NCBI GenBank assembly: GCA_004335835.1
Contig: RWJK01001217.1
Span: 8,849 to 52,963, forward strand
From: Scenedesmus sp. ARA3
Lineage: Eukaryota; Chlorophyta; Chlorophyceae; Sphaeropleales; Scenedesmaceae
Reading direction: 5' to 3'
Length of the DNA: 44,115 nt
Shown: piece after piece, positions 35,401 through 44,115 of the stretch
Position numbering within the stretch: the stretch's first letter is position 1
How the letters are laid out: every line of letters starts with the position of its first letter
Notes under the pieces: generated by a model
Told to the model about the DNA's origin: nothing
What the model saw: the letters and a program-made list of their open reading frames with translations, nothing else
Database searches by the model: none
Translations under genes and position numbers: made by a program

Positions 35401-38400
35401 CAATCGTATTTCGTGCATGCCGCGGCTTCAGCCCCTTACTTATTAGGCACGCCGTGCTGGCAGCGGATGAAGCTGCAGATGCCTCGAACGTGTTGCTTGT
35501 GGCAAGCCTCAGCTGTCACTACTTGACGGTCACAGCCTGGGCCCTGACACGGATGGCTGCCTGAAGCATAGCTTGCCTCCCATATGCGCACCAAACACAT
35601 CTGCACGTTCCTAGAGAACCACTGCATGCCCCTTCCGACAGTCTCGTGTGCTGCACTGAACGTCCCAAGATTGTTGTTTCGCTTGCAGGTCTATCGCAGG
35701 GATTCGTTAGCAACGTGAGTCGCGCCTGCCAAACCTGCTCACTGTAAACCACAGCTTTGAGTGCTGTTTGAACAAGCTTGCGCTTTGAGGCGGCGGCGGA
35801 TGCATCGCACGTTCATGTTGTTGTATGCAAGCCAAGCCATCCCTGCTCAGCATGGCGCGAGGGGCTTGCGTTTGCGCTGCCTTGCTAGCATGCCTGGCTG
35901 GTGCCGAGTGTTTGACGCATTGAAATGCTGCAGCCATGTGGCTTCATGGCTCCATGATTTGATGTCAAAATTCAAGAACATGCTTCATTTTTAGTCTAAC
36001 AACATCGTCATGTCTGCCACTGAACTTTGAACAACCTTCAAAACTGCTGCAGCTGGTGTATGCATCTTCGGGAGACAGCGGAAAGGTCGTCACTTTCAAG
36101 GTACGGCATAGCAAGCGCCAGCACCTCCCTGCAGCAGATACACGCAAAGGCCAGGCAAAGGCAAGGCGCCTTGAACCACGCTGTCTTGTAACGCACCAGT
36201 AACTCGCCCTTTGTACGCATAGTATGTGCAGGGCAACAACGACTGCTTACGTTTGTATGATGCTGCCACTCTTCACCAGATTGTTGCCGACGCATCCTCC
36301 TCAACCAGCATCGCCCTCAAGAATGTGGCGGAGGGCACCGTAGCAGGTTGCCAAGGTGGACGCAAAACGGGTGAGGTCGCAGTGGAGCCCGACTCTATCT
36401 AGTAGAGCTCAAAGCTCTGAGCATTGTTGTGGCATGCCGGTTGCTGTTGCTGTTGCTGTGCATTTGCTGTTGCATCTGCAGCACCAGCGTGTGCAAGACG
36501 TTCAACTCTGCTGTGGGCAGCCGGTGCATGTGACGCACACCCCTGATGTGGTGCATGTGACGCACACCCCTGATGTGGTGCAGAGCAGCAACAGCATGAC
36601 ATCCACATTGTGGGTGCATCAGGGGCTGCCAGGACAGCAGCGGGCATTGGCAGTGCACCATGCTTGGGATCCAAGCAGCCTGTCATAACACCATGTCCTT
36701 TCCACTACCTGGTGTTTCATGCACCCGACCTGCAAGTTGCTGTATTCTACGCCGTAGAGGTTGAGTTCAGCCACCTCAAGCTCGACGGGACAGTCCCCGT
36801 CATAAATGAGCCTGCCATTATGGCTGCACATCTGTCGCTAGTATGATACAAGAGCTGTCCGCAGGTGGTCGCACCTCAGTGCAGACAACAGTCGCAGATA
36901 CCCAGTCCCATTGCCTGCAACTGCTGTGCACTGCTGTACTGTGCTGCAGACATCACTGCGGGTCCAGATGGTAATGTCTATTTGTGGTGAGTGTTTTGCG
37001 CACGCACTGCTGCAGTTGCAGGATGCGAGCAGGCGAATTCGGTTGCTGTGGATTTTATCAAGTAACACGCATTTGCGTCAACAGCAAGGAGTGTGTATTG
37101 GCGAGAGTAGCATTGCGATATGTTGAGCGGTGCACCATCTGAAATGGCACACACGACACGGAACACGCAGCACTGACAAGTCCTGGACGCTTGCATGTTT
37201 GTTTGGCCTGTGGTGTACACGTGCTCCGCATTGCAGGTGCTCAGGAACTAGCTCTGGATCGACTGCTTATCGAGGTTTCAAGATTGACGTTGTCAAGTCT
37301 GGAGCCTCAGCTGGGTACCTGGACTTGTCCAACGTTCAGCAAGTAAATGCAGGCCTGGCACCTGCTGGGAGCGACTTCAGGGCTGGCGCATTCTGCACAG
37401 CCAGATATGCTGTTGGAGTCTCACTGGATACGCCAAATGGAGGTGTCCCTGACTCGACATCCAACTTTTGGTGCGTGCTTGTCTCAGCGCACCTGTCACC
37501 GCACAGCCGCATGCACACCTGACTCATCAACGATGTGGCATTGCATGGGGGAGGTAGTGCTCATTTTGCTGCTGAGTGAGTGCAGTGAAGCAGTGATACA
37601 GTCCAACTGTATCAGCAACAGTGTTGCCAAACATTACATTACATTACATGCTCCACTCAACGAGGAACCCATCAATCTCAGGTGCTTGCACGTGTTGCTT
37701 GACAACTGGTCACCGGCTCAGCCCGGCTACTGGGTGATTGGTTGCTGAAAAAAACCAATTACTATACATTTTATGTTGCTTTGGACAAAGAGAAGCACCA
37801 ATGTTAGTGCCCAACCAGGGTTATCATCAAAGTAGCTGAGTGAGGCTGTCATGTCATGTACACTTGCAGGGACTTCGGCGTTGGCTTCAGTGCTGGCGCT
37901 GCCAATGCACGTGCGGTGAGCAGCACTTGTTGATGTGTAGCATTGGCAACTTGCAACATGGCTTCTCTATGACCTTGCTCTGCAAATCACACCCAAGATT
38001 TAGTGGTGGTCGCCCTCAATGTCACCTTCAACACTTCATGCTTGCGTTGAACTGCGCAGACTATTTGCCGCTTGTTCAAGTCACTTGCATGTTCATCATT
38101 CCTGGCTGCCGCTACTTACTGGCACCGCCTCTGCATACATTGCCCTGGCATGCTGGAGCAGCTGACGAGCTTCACAGCAGACAGAGCTGTCAGTACATCA
38201 GGGGGCGCTGTGAGGCCAAGCTGCCCTCGCGTAACAACGCAGGACTTCAGGTGACACCTGGTTGTGTGCAAAGGAGTGTGGTCACATGGCGGCAATCACC
38301 AGTTTACACGACACATCAGGGGCGTATGCCAACGTGTCATGTTGGGCAATAGAATAATCATCAACAACAGTACGCGTCTGCGACTGGAAGGTCTACAAGA

Positions 38401-39666
38401 AACCAATTTTCCTCATGCTACACTCATTTTATGACCCTTGGCAAAGCAGCTGTGAAACTTCAATGAATGACAAATTGGTTCGATAGTTTGCACGCTCTTG
38501 ACCCTGTTGTTTTATCGCAGCTAATGCTGATGCTGTTTCACTGCTGCTGCAGCTTCCTGCCGCCCATTGCGATGTCGGACGATTACGATGGCGTTGATGT
38601 ATCTAACAACCCCAAGCCTGTCTACTACTTTACTGTTTTGGGCAATGACATCAACCCGCTCAAGACAGACTTGAAGCAGGTTGTGCTGTTGGACGCGTCT
38701 GGAGCTACAACCACGTCAATCACACTGGACAACAACGTTGGCATCTTGACCGTGGTGAGCAGCTGTCTCAGTGGGTGCGCATGTTTCCACTGGCAGAATG
38801 ACGTGGCCTGGGGCTGAACAGCATGTTCAGGTGGTTACAGCGGCACTCATCCAAAATTGACCAAGATCGTGCTGCCAATGAACTTGACAAAACCGCACGA
38901 TGGCAGTTCCTGCATAATGACTCCGGATCGGCATTGTGCTGCAACCTTGTTGGTGTTGCACCATCGGCAGTGGCAATGCGCTGCCTGTCATGATTGCTTG
39001 ACCACGATCCTGCCACCGCTCCATGTCATGCGGTTGTTCACATGTTGTATGAACATCACCGTGATGATGCAGTGACTGAACTTGTGCCTGCCCTGCGCAG
39101 GATGCCGGGTTTTTGGGTAATCCTGACCGTGTCAAATTTGAGTCAGGATCGGGAAGTACAGGAGGTGAGCGGCGGCGAAGTTCACTGCAGGAGTGCATCA
39201 CAACACTTTACACTTTGAAAGGAGAAAACGCAGCAACGGAACAGCACATGCAGATCTGTTGTGCGCATGCCATGCGTGCGAGCCGCACACATCTTGGGGC
39301 GTATTTCACGCTACTGCCGACAGTACTTCAGAAACAGCTGGCGGTGCTGACGTCAGATATGCAGCCACACCGGCGCTCCACTTTAGTTGCGAGTCATGCA
39401 ATGCGAGCCGTTCATCATGGCTTGTGCTGTGTTTGCACCAACACACAGCACCTTGAACTCACTGCTCAAGCCCCAAGGCAACAGCTGCACACGGTTGCAG
39501 CCAAACAAACAATGCACAAACAAAAAAGATGGCGCAAGGCTGACCTGCCGCTATGGCTTGCTGCGCTGCAGGTCAGACAGTCACCTTCTCGTACAAGGCT
39601 GTTAATGCTGCAAATGTGCAGTCCATCACTGCTGCAACAGTTACTCTGCATCTAGTGAGTGAGTGA
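18001..39666 (+). CDS. Giant secreted modular lectin/adhesin-like protein (about 2,411 residues, 40 exons)
   Basis: Exons: 18001-18155, 18458-18579, 19013-19304, 19775-19845, 20063-20222, 20563-20848, 21108-21338, 21782-22186, 22383-22826, 23180-23257, 23625-23796, 24248-24481, 24862-24975, 25505-25855, 26065-26388, 26697-26753, 27076-27435, 27809-28152, 28620-28919, 29419-29588, 29883-30151, 30345-30689, 31132-31253, 32059-32229, 32562-32799, 33571-33609, 33992-34075, 34259-34387, 34831-34954, 35281-35369, 35689-35714, 36053-36100, 36232-36370, 36957-36977, 37245-37470, 37870-37915, 38162-38250, 38553-38754, 39101-39164, 39572-39666. All phases agree (7236 bases). The N terminus is a signal peptide (VVLTLSAVCLLHISCCLAQ). 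No membrane span was found, so it is probably secreted to the wall or matrix. Less certain points: starts at 23625 (alternative 23535), 34259 (alternative 34315) and 34831; the 21-base exon at 36957; the exact last exon. No known protein of this whole architecture comes to mind. Confidence 0.78.
19391..19482 (+). repeat. Long (CTG)n run in intron 3 of the giant gene
   Basis: About 30 CTG units, nearly pure, form the longest triplet run in the window. It lies in mid-intron with more CTG-rich sequence on both sides. Confidence 0.95.
19728..19760 (+). repeat. (CTG)n run before the exon 4 acceptor
   Basis: Eleven CTG units end 14 bases before the acceptor of exon 4 at 19775. Confidence 0.9.
20563..23796 (+). 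other. Giant gene, exons 6-11: beta-rich jacalin-like region
   Basis: This block covers about residues 267-805. Patterns such as INSITYYVNYGSQ, RIVGIQADYNTG, VIVGYRYTYSDG, then a GxxL stretch and IERIVFTTDKGVPLGFG, and NNRLQGIGA, follow the order of strands in jacalin-type lectins: I..I..Y..G, then G..I..I.F.T..G...GFG, then L..IG. I see roughly two to three such units, none close enough to be certain. If correct, this part would bind sugars. Profile searches would decide it. Confidence 0.45.
22971..23060 (+). repeat. Nine-base minisatellite in intron 9 of the giant gene
   Basis: About ten variants of GCCAGCTTG follow one another (GCCAGCATG, GCCAGCTCG and so on). Frames through it on both strands give repetitive peptides that are artefacts of the repeat. 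Confidence 0.95.
24801..24851 (+). repeat. (CTG)n run before the exon 13 acceptor
   Basis: A CTG run with one TGG break ends 10 bases before the TTGCAG acceptor at 24861. Confidence 0.9.
25505..26388 (+). repeat. Duplicated Ig cassette: exons 14 and 15 of the giant gene
   Basis: Exon 14 (25505-25855) and exon 15 (26065-26388) both enter and leave in phase 1. Their DNA matches closely over the first ~190 bases, with both reading GQKLFPTCTTGTRRASAR. The acceptor-side intron sequence is alike as well. Exon 14 has an extra Ser/Pro-rich linker. Confidence 0.85.
29883..31253 (+). other. Giant gene, exons 21-23: cadherin-like (Big_9/VCBS) domain and SpaA-like segment
   Basis: This block covers about residues 1557-1802. 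TPDAYSY, NGVLKNDVDPAGQPLTA, GTLCFKGNAFTYTADPSYTG and GTDSFTYKIC are the full signature of the tandem cadherin-like/Big_9 family. An intron sits exactly between YTG and TDSF. The following PAGDYTLSEM, GWTCYKT and IPQGESATCVAKY resemble the prealbumin-like SpaA fold of bacterial surface proteins. The bacterial look is in the protein only; splice sites and codon use match the rest of the gene. Confidence 0.7.
32402..32435 (+). repeat. (CAG)n run in intron 24 of the giant gene
   Basis: This is a sense-strand CAG run in mid-intron, one of the few with this polarity. Confidence 0.9.
32825..32862 (+). repeat. (ACATT)n plus CTCCACTCAA motif, copy 1 (intron 25)
   Basis: ACATTACATTACATTACATG followed by CTCCACTCAAGGAGGA. 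The same array and flank recur at 37630-37668. Confidence 0.9.
33801..33908 (+). repeat. About 32-base minisatellite in intron 26
   Basis: The array is built from GCATCATGCCT units spaced by GCATCCAACT, repeated about three times. Confidence 0.95.
36523..36576 (+). repeat. Two exact 27-base direct repeats
   Basis: The unit contains GCATGTGACGCACACCCCTG. The two copies are adjacent and identical. They lie in the intron after the exon ending at 36370. Confidence 0.95.
37630..37668 (+). repeat. (ACATT)n plus CTCCACTCAA motif, copy 2 (intron after exon 35)
   Basis: This is the second copy of the element at 32825-32862, with CTCCACTCAACGAGGA after the pentanucleotide array. Confidence 0.9.
38553..39666 (+). 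other. Giant gene, exons 38-40: C-terminal cadherin-like domain
   Basis: This block covers about residues 2292-2411. AMSDDYDGVD, YYFTVLGNDINPLKTDL, VVLLDASGAT and GQTVTFSYKAVNA then ATVTLHL give the strand order of a second Big_9-like domain. The reading stops at TGA 39664-39666, inside a GTGA repeat. That repeat could instead be a donor at 39655, so a further downstream exon cannot be excluded. Confidence 0.6.
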
Positions 39667-41380
39667 GTGACTATCCAGGCAGCTCTGCAGCTCCTGGGTA
39701 AGTTAAGGCTAAGAGGATGTGTGTGGCCAGAGGCGCCGCCCCTGGGCTCCACACCCTCTACCCGTCTGCATCTAATTGCATCCTGAAAAGCAGATTGGCT
39801 TCAAACTTACCCGTGACTGCCTCGGCAATGACATTGCCGTCATCTGATTCACAAAATGATGATGATGTTGAAGGGTGCCGCCGGCTGCGTCACACACAGC
39901 TGGTGGAGGAGACTTGCGCTGCAATGCAAGAGCATGTGCAAACCTGTGCAGGTTGCACAGATGTTGCGCATGCATCGCCGTTAGGAGCGACCGTGTTACC
40001 AATGCATCTCATACGACATTTAAGGAGCCGCATAAGCGGCACCTTGGCGCTCAAAGTTGCAAGCACGCTCTGTTGCCTTGCTGTACACGTGCATATTGTC
40101 TGCACGAATTTTAGCCCGATTTGTGTGCCACATGTGCGGTTTATGCCAGGATCTTTTGTTTGTATGGCGTGCATGCCAATGGTGCTGACATACTCACAGC
40201 ATTCCAAATACTGTAGTCTGAGACTGCGTGGCAAAATGTAGCTGGCATTTTCCCCCGACATAATTTTTTGAAGGCCCCACTCGAGTCAATTCAGTCTGAT
40301 ACTGCGTGACACAGACCTTCTGAGGTTTTACTGATCATGTGCTGGTGTCGCATGCTCCAGAGGTGCACCCATGGCAAACAGGCGCTGGACTTGACAGTCT
40401 CAGCCCATCACGTCAATATATATATTTTATGTTCAGCGTTCAGCGCTGCATGCACTCTGACATGATCTGTCATGTCAATATATGCTGAATGGCACCGTCT
40501 ACACGTCTGCTTATTGTTTTGCCACGGTATTATCGTGTTCAGCATTCCGTCCTATATGCCCGCTGGCACGATCCGCTGTGTCAGAGGATGCACAATGCAG
40601 CACCATTCCTTATGAGCCGTAGGCTTGCGCTGTGTCTGATGTGATTGGTGGTCAACCCACCCCTGATTTTGCGGTTGAGCTGCACCAGTGCTGAGTTGTG
40701 TGCATGTGCTTTTTGCCATTTGATGTGGGGCACAACTTGTGTTGGTGCTTGAACACCAAGTTGTTTGGGCAGCCGTCGGCTGTTGATGGCAGGCAACCCA
40801 TGCCCACTTACTCGAGTGATGTGCTGTCACATCATTCCCAGTCCAACATACGCACTGAATTCAGTGCAGAAGGTTCACATGAGTGTTGCTATGAGCTTAG
40901 CATGCCTAGCAACCTGTGTGCCTGCCAAGCGTGGGTCTACAGGTGATGGACATCATGCCCATGATGGAGCATGTTTGTTGCACACATGGAATGCCACCCT
41001 TCACGCGTATGCCTGCTTGCGAGTCTGTATTTACATATTCAACCCAGCATGCACAGCTGGTGCACTGACTGCATCCTACATTATGTGCCGCAATCATTTC
41101 GTCTCTACGAATGTTTTATGGCCTATTATCACTGTGTGATTGCTATTATTTCGAGTGTCTGACCCAGGCACATGTTTTTGGCAGGTTGTGCTGTTGGCAC
41201 ACGCTGATGTTGCCTTTTTTATCATCACCTGTAGTGACTGTGTGCTTGCTGCTAATATCTAAAATCACATTTTTATAATTGTCAAAGGGAAAAGAATTGC
41301 TCGTGATCTTCACGGGGCCTGCATGTGCTATCTAAAGCGTGTGTTGTTTGCACTGGATTAGACTCTGATTTTGCTTGATC

Positions 41381-41872
41381 TCAGCCTGCTGAGGATGGTT
41401 TAGTCACGGATGCGCTGGGCCAGATGAGCTATTTTGGCTATTTTGGCTTTGACTGTGCACGTGAATGCGCATGTCAACCTTCCCCGTACTCTATTGTTGG
41501 TACAAGATACTGCTCAGCACAGTGCTGGTGCTTGTGATGATGGCTGCAGTGCCACTGCAACATCAACATCCAGTGGCCCTCTGGGCAGTGCCGCTTAGCA
41601 CAGTAATGCTGTTTGCGCTTGATTACATTCAGAGTTGGCCAGATTTCATGAATTCGGCTGAAATGGCTAATCAGCCAGCTGAGGTTGATGGTTTTGACAC
41701 GGATTTGCTGGACCAGATGAGCTCCTTTGGCTTCGACTGCGAGTGGACCTGCTGGCCCCTAGGACTCTGCTGTTGGGACAGCATGCCACTTAGTACAGTG
41801 CTGGTGCTGATGATGGTTGCAGTGGATGCGCTTGGCACAGCGTGTGCTGTTTGCGCTTGAGTTCATTTGAAT
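41381..41872 (+). repeat. Degenerate tandem module, about 290-base period
   Basis: Two diverged copies lie at 41381-41635 and 41671-41872. The first reads QPAEDGLVTDALGQMSYFG and the second QPAEVDGFDTDLLDQMSSFG, followed in both by FDC and another Cys. Differences in this part include in-frame indels of three and nine bases, which hints at coding selection. An open frame of 131 codons (41465-41860) covers the 3' part of the first copy and all of the second. Each copy is preceded by a CAG that could be an acceptor. I cannot assign a function. Confidence 0.5.
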
Positions 41873-42170
41873 TGTGCTCGACACCAGACCTCCTTTCCCT
41901 GTGTTGATTGGACCCCATGAGCCTTGTAGCTTTCTCCTCAGTGGGTGGGGTTGTGGCCCTGCTGTGGTGACTGGTAAAGGGAGCAAGCCTACCAGGGGAC
42001 ATCACCTGAGCCTGTGACGCTACAAGTGGCAAGTGCAATCTGACCAATCCGACCCTGGCTTCGTGTTGCTGTTGTCTTTGGGTGATATGGATGTACAACC
42101 ATGCCGACACTTACATGTACAAGGAACCTCAAACAACCTGTGCTGGATCAGCTGTGGATGCATACCACTT

Positions 42171-42348
42171 CCACCATTGCCATCTTTCAGCAAGGTGTGT
42201 ACATGTCCACGAGCGCCCCAGTCCCAGTCCTATAAGACACACTCGCCAGTAACGCAAGCATGCCAACATGTTGGCACATGTACGTGTGCTGTCAATGCAG
42301 CACATCAAGAACCTGCTGTACAAAAAGACGTCAAGCAACGCTGCTGCC
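42171..42348. repeat. Dispersed repeat, copy 2
   Basis: It matches 13398-13530 at both ends but has a longer middle. It lies in the interval between the giant gene and SRP54. Confidence 0.7.
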
Positions 42349-42944
42349 ACACACCTGGCGATGCCACAACAAGCCGTGCCTGCAGCTCAGTTGCAGTGCA
42401 GGTGTCCTCATGCCCAATATTGAGCCTAATCAATCAGGCCTGAGCAGCAGACACAGCACCTGCGGTGTCAGCCATTCTGATCTTTGCATCATGATGCACC
42501 CGTGACCAGCAAGAGCCAGCCAATGACCAGCCGCAGGACAGCATGCAGCCGCCAAGCAGTGCCGCCATCGCATGCCAGCTAATCAAACACACTTATAACA
42601 CGCAGCGGGCATAGGCGCTGGCAGTAGCTGAATTGCAACACTGCAACCGAGCCGCCCTCAGCAGGCCGGCCTGCTGCCACCCCTGATCAACCGCCAGCAC
42701 ATGATTCAGCTGACAGCTCAGCAGCATGCTACTAGCGATGCTGCTGCCCCCACCCAGCTGCCCTCCTTGCAGCGCACGCACCCCTGGATACCAGCTGCTG
42801 TATCGTTTTCGCACCAGCTGACACTGCAAACCGCTGCTGCTGCAAGTGGTGCCGGCTCTGGTGCCAGCAGCCACCTACTGCTGCAACAGGCGACCGGCCT
42901 GCGCACACCCTACCCTGCTGCTCCCCCCCTCCCCAGAAACAAAC

Positions 42945-44115
42945 CTACTTGCCCATGCCCTCCATGCTCTTCATGAGCTGCTGCAGCCCGCCGATGCCTC
43001 CCATCTGCTTGATGAGCTGCGGCGGCAGCGCGTTGCCCATGCGCTGCAGCGTCTGCTGCATGTGGCGCGGGTTCATGGGCATGTCTGGCATCTTGCCGCC
43101 CTTGCCCATCTTGGGCAGGTTGGCGGCCTTGAGCGCCTGCGTGGCGTACTTGGAGTAGTGGCGGTACGCCTCCACCAGGTTGGCCACCTCGTTGATGCCG
43201 CGGCCTGGGAGGGGGGGCAGCAGCAGCAGCAGCAGCAGCAGCAGGGTTTCAGATACCAGGGCCTCCAGCAGGCTGGCCACCTCGTTGAGATAAGGCTACA
43301 GCTACCACACGTGGCTGCACGCGCCACAACCTTCAAAACTGCACCCACTGGTGAGTTTGCGTACACCAGCCGACATGACAGCAGCAGCAGCAGCAGCAGC
43401 AGCAGCGTTGTCGTCTCACCTGAGCCGATGGCGAGGCGCTGGATGCGGCTTGTCTCCTGGAAGATCTTCACGTTGGTGCTGTCCAGCTCCTTCTCCGTCA
43501 TGGACTCGATGATGGTGATGTAGTGCTTCACAGCCAGCTGCAGCAGTAGCGCAGGCAGGGCAGGGCAGGCAGTGAGACGTACTGGTGTGGGGAAGCATCC
43601 AATACCACTACATGCAACAGCAGCCACAGTGTCAACCAGGCACGGCTGCAGTCAGCCGCCTGCATGCACTTTCATGTGCTGGCAGCAGCTACTGATCACA
43701 CACCAAGCCACCCCGGCGCATCCGCAGCCGTGCAGCCACCCCACCCGGCTCCACGATCCGCATGTTACAGTCACCAATCCAGCCACAATCAGCTGCAGCA
43801 GCAGCCCCAGCGCCCACCTGGCTGTTTTTGTCGTTGTTGCCCTGCGCCATGAAGCTGGAGTCAAAGCCGGGGATCATGCCCATCACCTGGGGAGGGGACA
43901 GGGCAGCAGCAGCAGCAGCTGCGGCGTTACTAGCCAGCAGCAGCGACTGCAAGCCGCAACAGCCACCGCACTGTCCCTAGCTGCTGCAAGCTGCCAGGCA
44001 GCCATTGTGACACGCCACGGGCCATGTTGAGGCAGGCCTAGGGCTCAGTGCATTGCATCCCTTTGCATCCCTTTGCATCCCTTTGCATCCCTTTGCATCC
44101 CTTTGCATCCCTTTG
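42945..44115 (-). CDS. SRP54: Signal recognition particle 54 kDa subunit, C-terminal exons (partial)
   Basis: Three minus-strand exons are visible: 43818-43886, 43420-43537 and 42945-43204. The 5' part lies beyond the right edge. MGMIPGFDSSFM, IIESMTEKELDST, SRIQRLAIGSG, then MNPRHMQQTLQRMG and LIKQMGGIGGLQQLMK form the Met-rich M domain of cytosolic SRP54. This domain binds 7S RNA and signal peptides. The GTPase domain is not in the window. The wording fits the cytosolic rather than the chloroplast form, because the Met-rich LIKQMGG tail is present. The stop is at 42945-42947. Both visible introns carry triplet runs, CTG on the sense strand. Confidence 0.92.
43218..43244 (-). repeat. Triplet run before the last SRP54 exon
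   Basis: Nine units, CTG on the sense strand, end about 12 bases before the CCCAG acceptor at 43205. Confidence 0.9.
43379..43406 (-). repeat. Triplet run after an SRP54 donor
   Basis: CTG units on the sense strand begin about 13 bases after the donor at 43419. Confidence 0.9.
44055..44115. repeat. Ten-base tandem repeat at the window edge
   Basis: The unit GCATCCCTTT is repeated about six times with no variation up to the last base, so the array continues outside the window. It probably lies in an SRP54 intron. Confidence 0.95.

Larger units (their letters stand above)
34259..38250 (+). other. Giant gene, exons 28-37: unassigned region with tiny exons
   Basis: This block covers about residues 1980-2291. 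Peptides include SFDADVAVSADDAGIMWK, QVQCTSIKDSLGTGLNCAD, AYRGFKIDVVKSGASAGY and FDVGV-like FGVGFSAGAANA. I recognise no family. Exons of 26 (35689-35714), 48 (36053-36100), 21 (36957-36977, least certain) and 46 bases (37870-37915) keep frame only when joined as listed. A possible extra exon at 36732-36840 (VAVFYAVEVEFSHL) does not leave in a usable phase and is left out. Confidence 0.5.
39667..42944. other. About 3.3 kb intergenic interval between convergent genes
   Basis: No complete gene could be built. It contains a degenerate tandem module at 41381-41872, a dispersed repeat at 42171-42348, and a small hairpin near 40462-40481 (TGACATGA, TCTG, TCATGTCA). A short Cys-rich patch near 40860-40941 (ECCYELSMPSNLCACQAW) ends at a GTGATG that could be a donor. 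The large gene and SRP54 converge on this interval. Confidence 0.5.

Noticed and set aside
35479..35566. Possible exon reading DASNVLLVASLSCHYL
   Set aside because: It enters in phase but ends in a stop, with no good donor of the right phase. The 26-base exon at 35689 joins without it.
36732..36840. Possible exon reading VAVFYAVEVEFSHL in the giant gene
   Set aside because: The only usable donor (GTATGA) leaves phase 0, which no downstream acceptor accepts.

Overview
The window looks like nuclear DNA of a green alga. Genes are cut by many GT-AG introns of roughly 150-700 bases, with GTGAGN donors and CTGCAG-type acceptors. Codons are G/C-ended, and CTG/CAG triplet runs crowd the introns. A plastid-targeted, tail-anchored rubredoxin of the RBD1 type points to a photosynthetic eukaryote. 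I favour a chlorophyte, perhaps Sphaeropleales-like, but that rank is a guess. All gene models were spliced by eye. For the five models that are complete in the window, exon phases close exactly and each total is a whole number of codons.

Layout: (1) 58-587 (+), the last two exons of an unrecognised gene. (2) 1437-5256 and 6378-9740 (+), two tandem nine-exon paralogues of the SGNH/PC-esterase (trichome-birefringence-like) family. (3) 9741-11771, about 2 kb without a supported gene. (4) 11772-12970 (-), RBD1-like rubredoxin, followed by a decayed copy of its cysteine-bearing exon at 13527-13610. (5) 13766-17087 (-), an eight-exon PAPS-dependent sulfotransferase. (6) 18001-39666 (+), a very large gene of about 40 exons for a secreted modular protein of about 2,400 residues. 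Its parts are Cys-rich GCC2/GCC3-like segments, a jacalin-like beta-rich region, about seven bacterial-type Ig-like repeats, two cadherin-like 'VCBS/Big_9' domains, an SpaA-like segment and a long region I cannot assign. (7) 39667-42944, about 3.3 kb of intergenic DNA with a degenerate tandem module and a dispersed repeat. (8) 42945 to beyond the right edge (-), the 3' end of cytosolic SRP54.

How they fit together: the two PC-esterases, the sulfotransferase and the giant secreted protein would all suit the making or decoration of extracellular matrix polysaccharide and glycoprotein. The sulfotransferase and the giant gene are divergent and share a 913-base 5' interval. That link is inference. 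RBD1 (photosystem II assembly) and SRP54 (protein targeting) are housekeeping genes.

The most unusual item is the giant lectin/adhesin-like gene. Also notable are sense-strand CTG runs lying against splice acceptors, and several decoy exons or splice sites made by local duplication.
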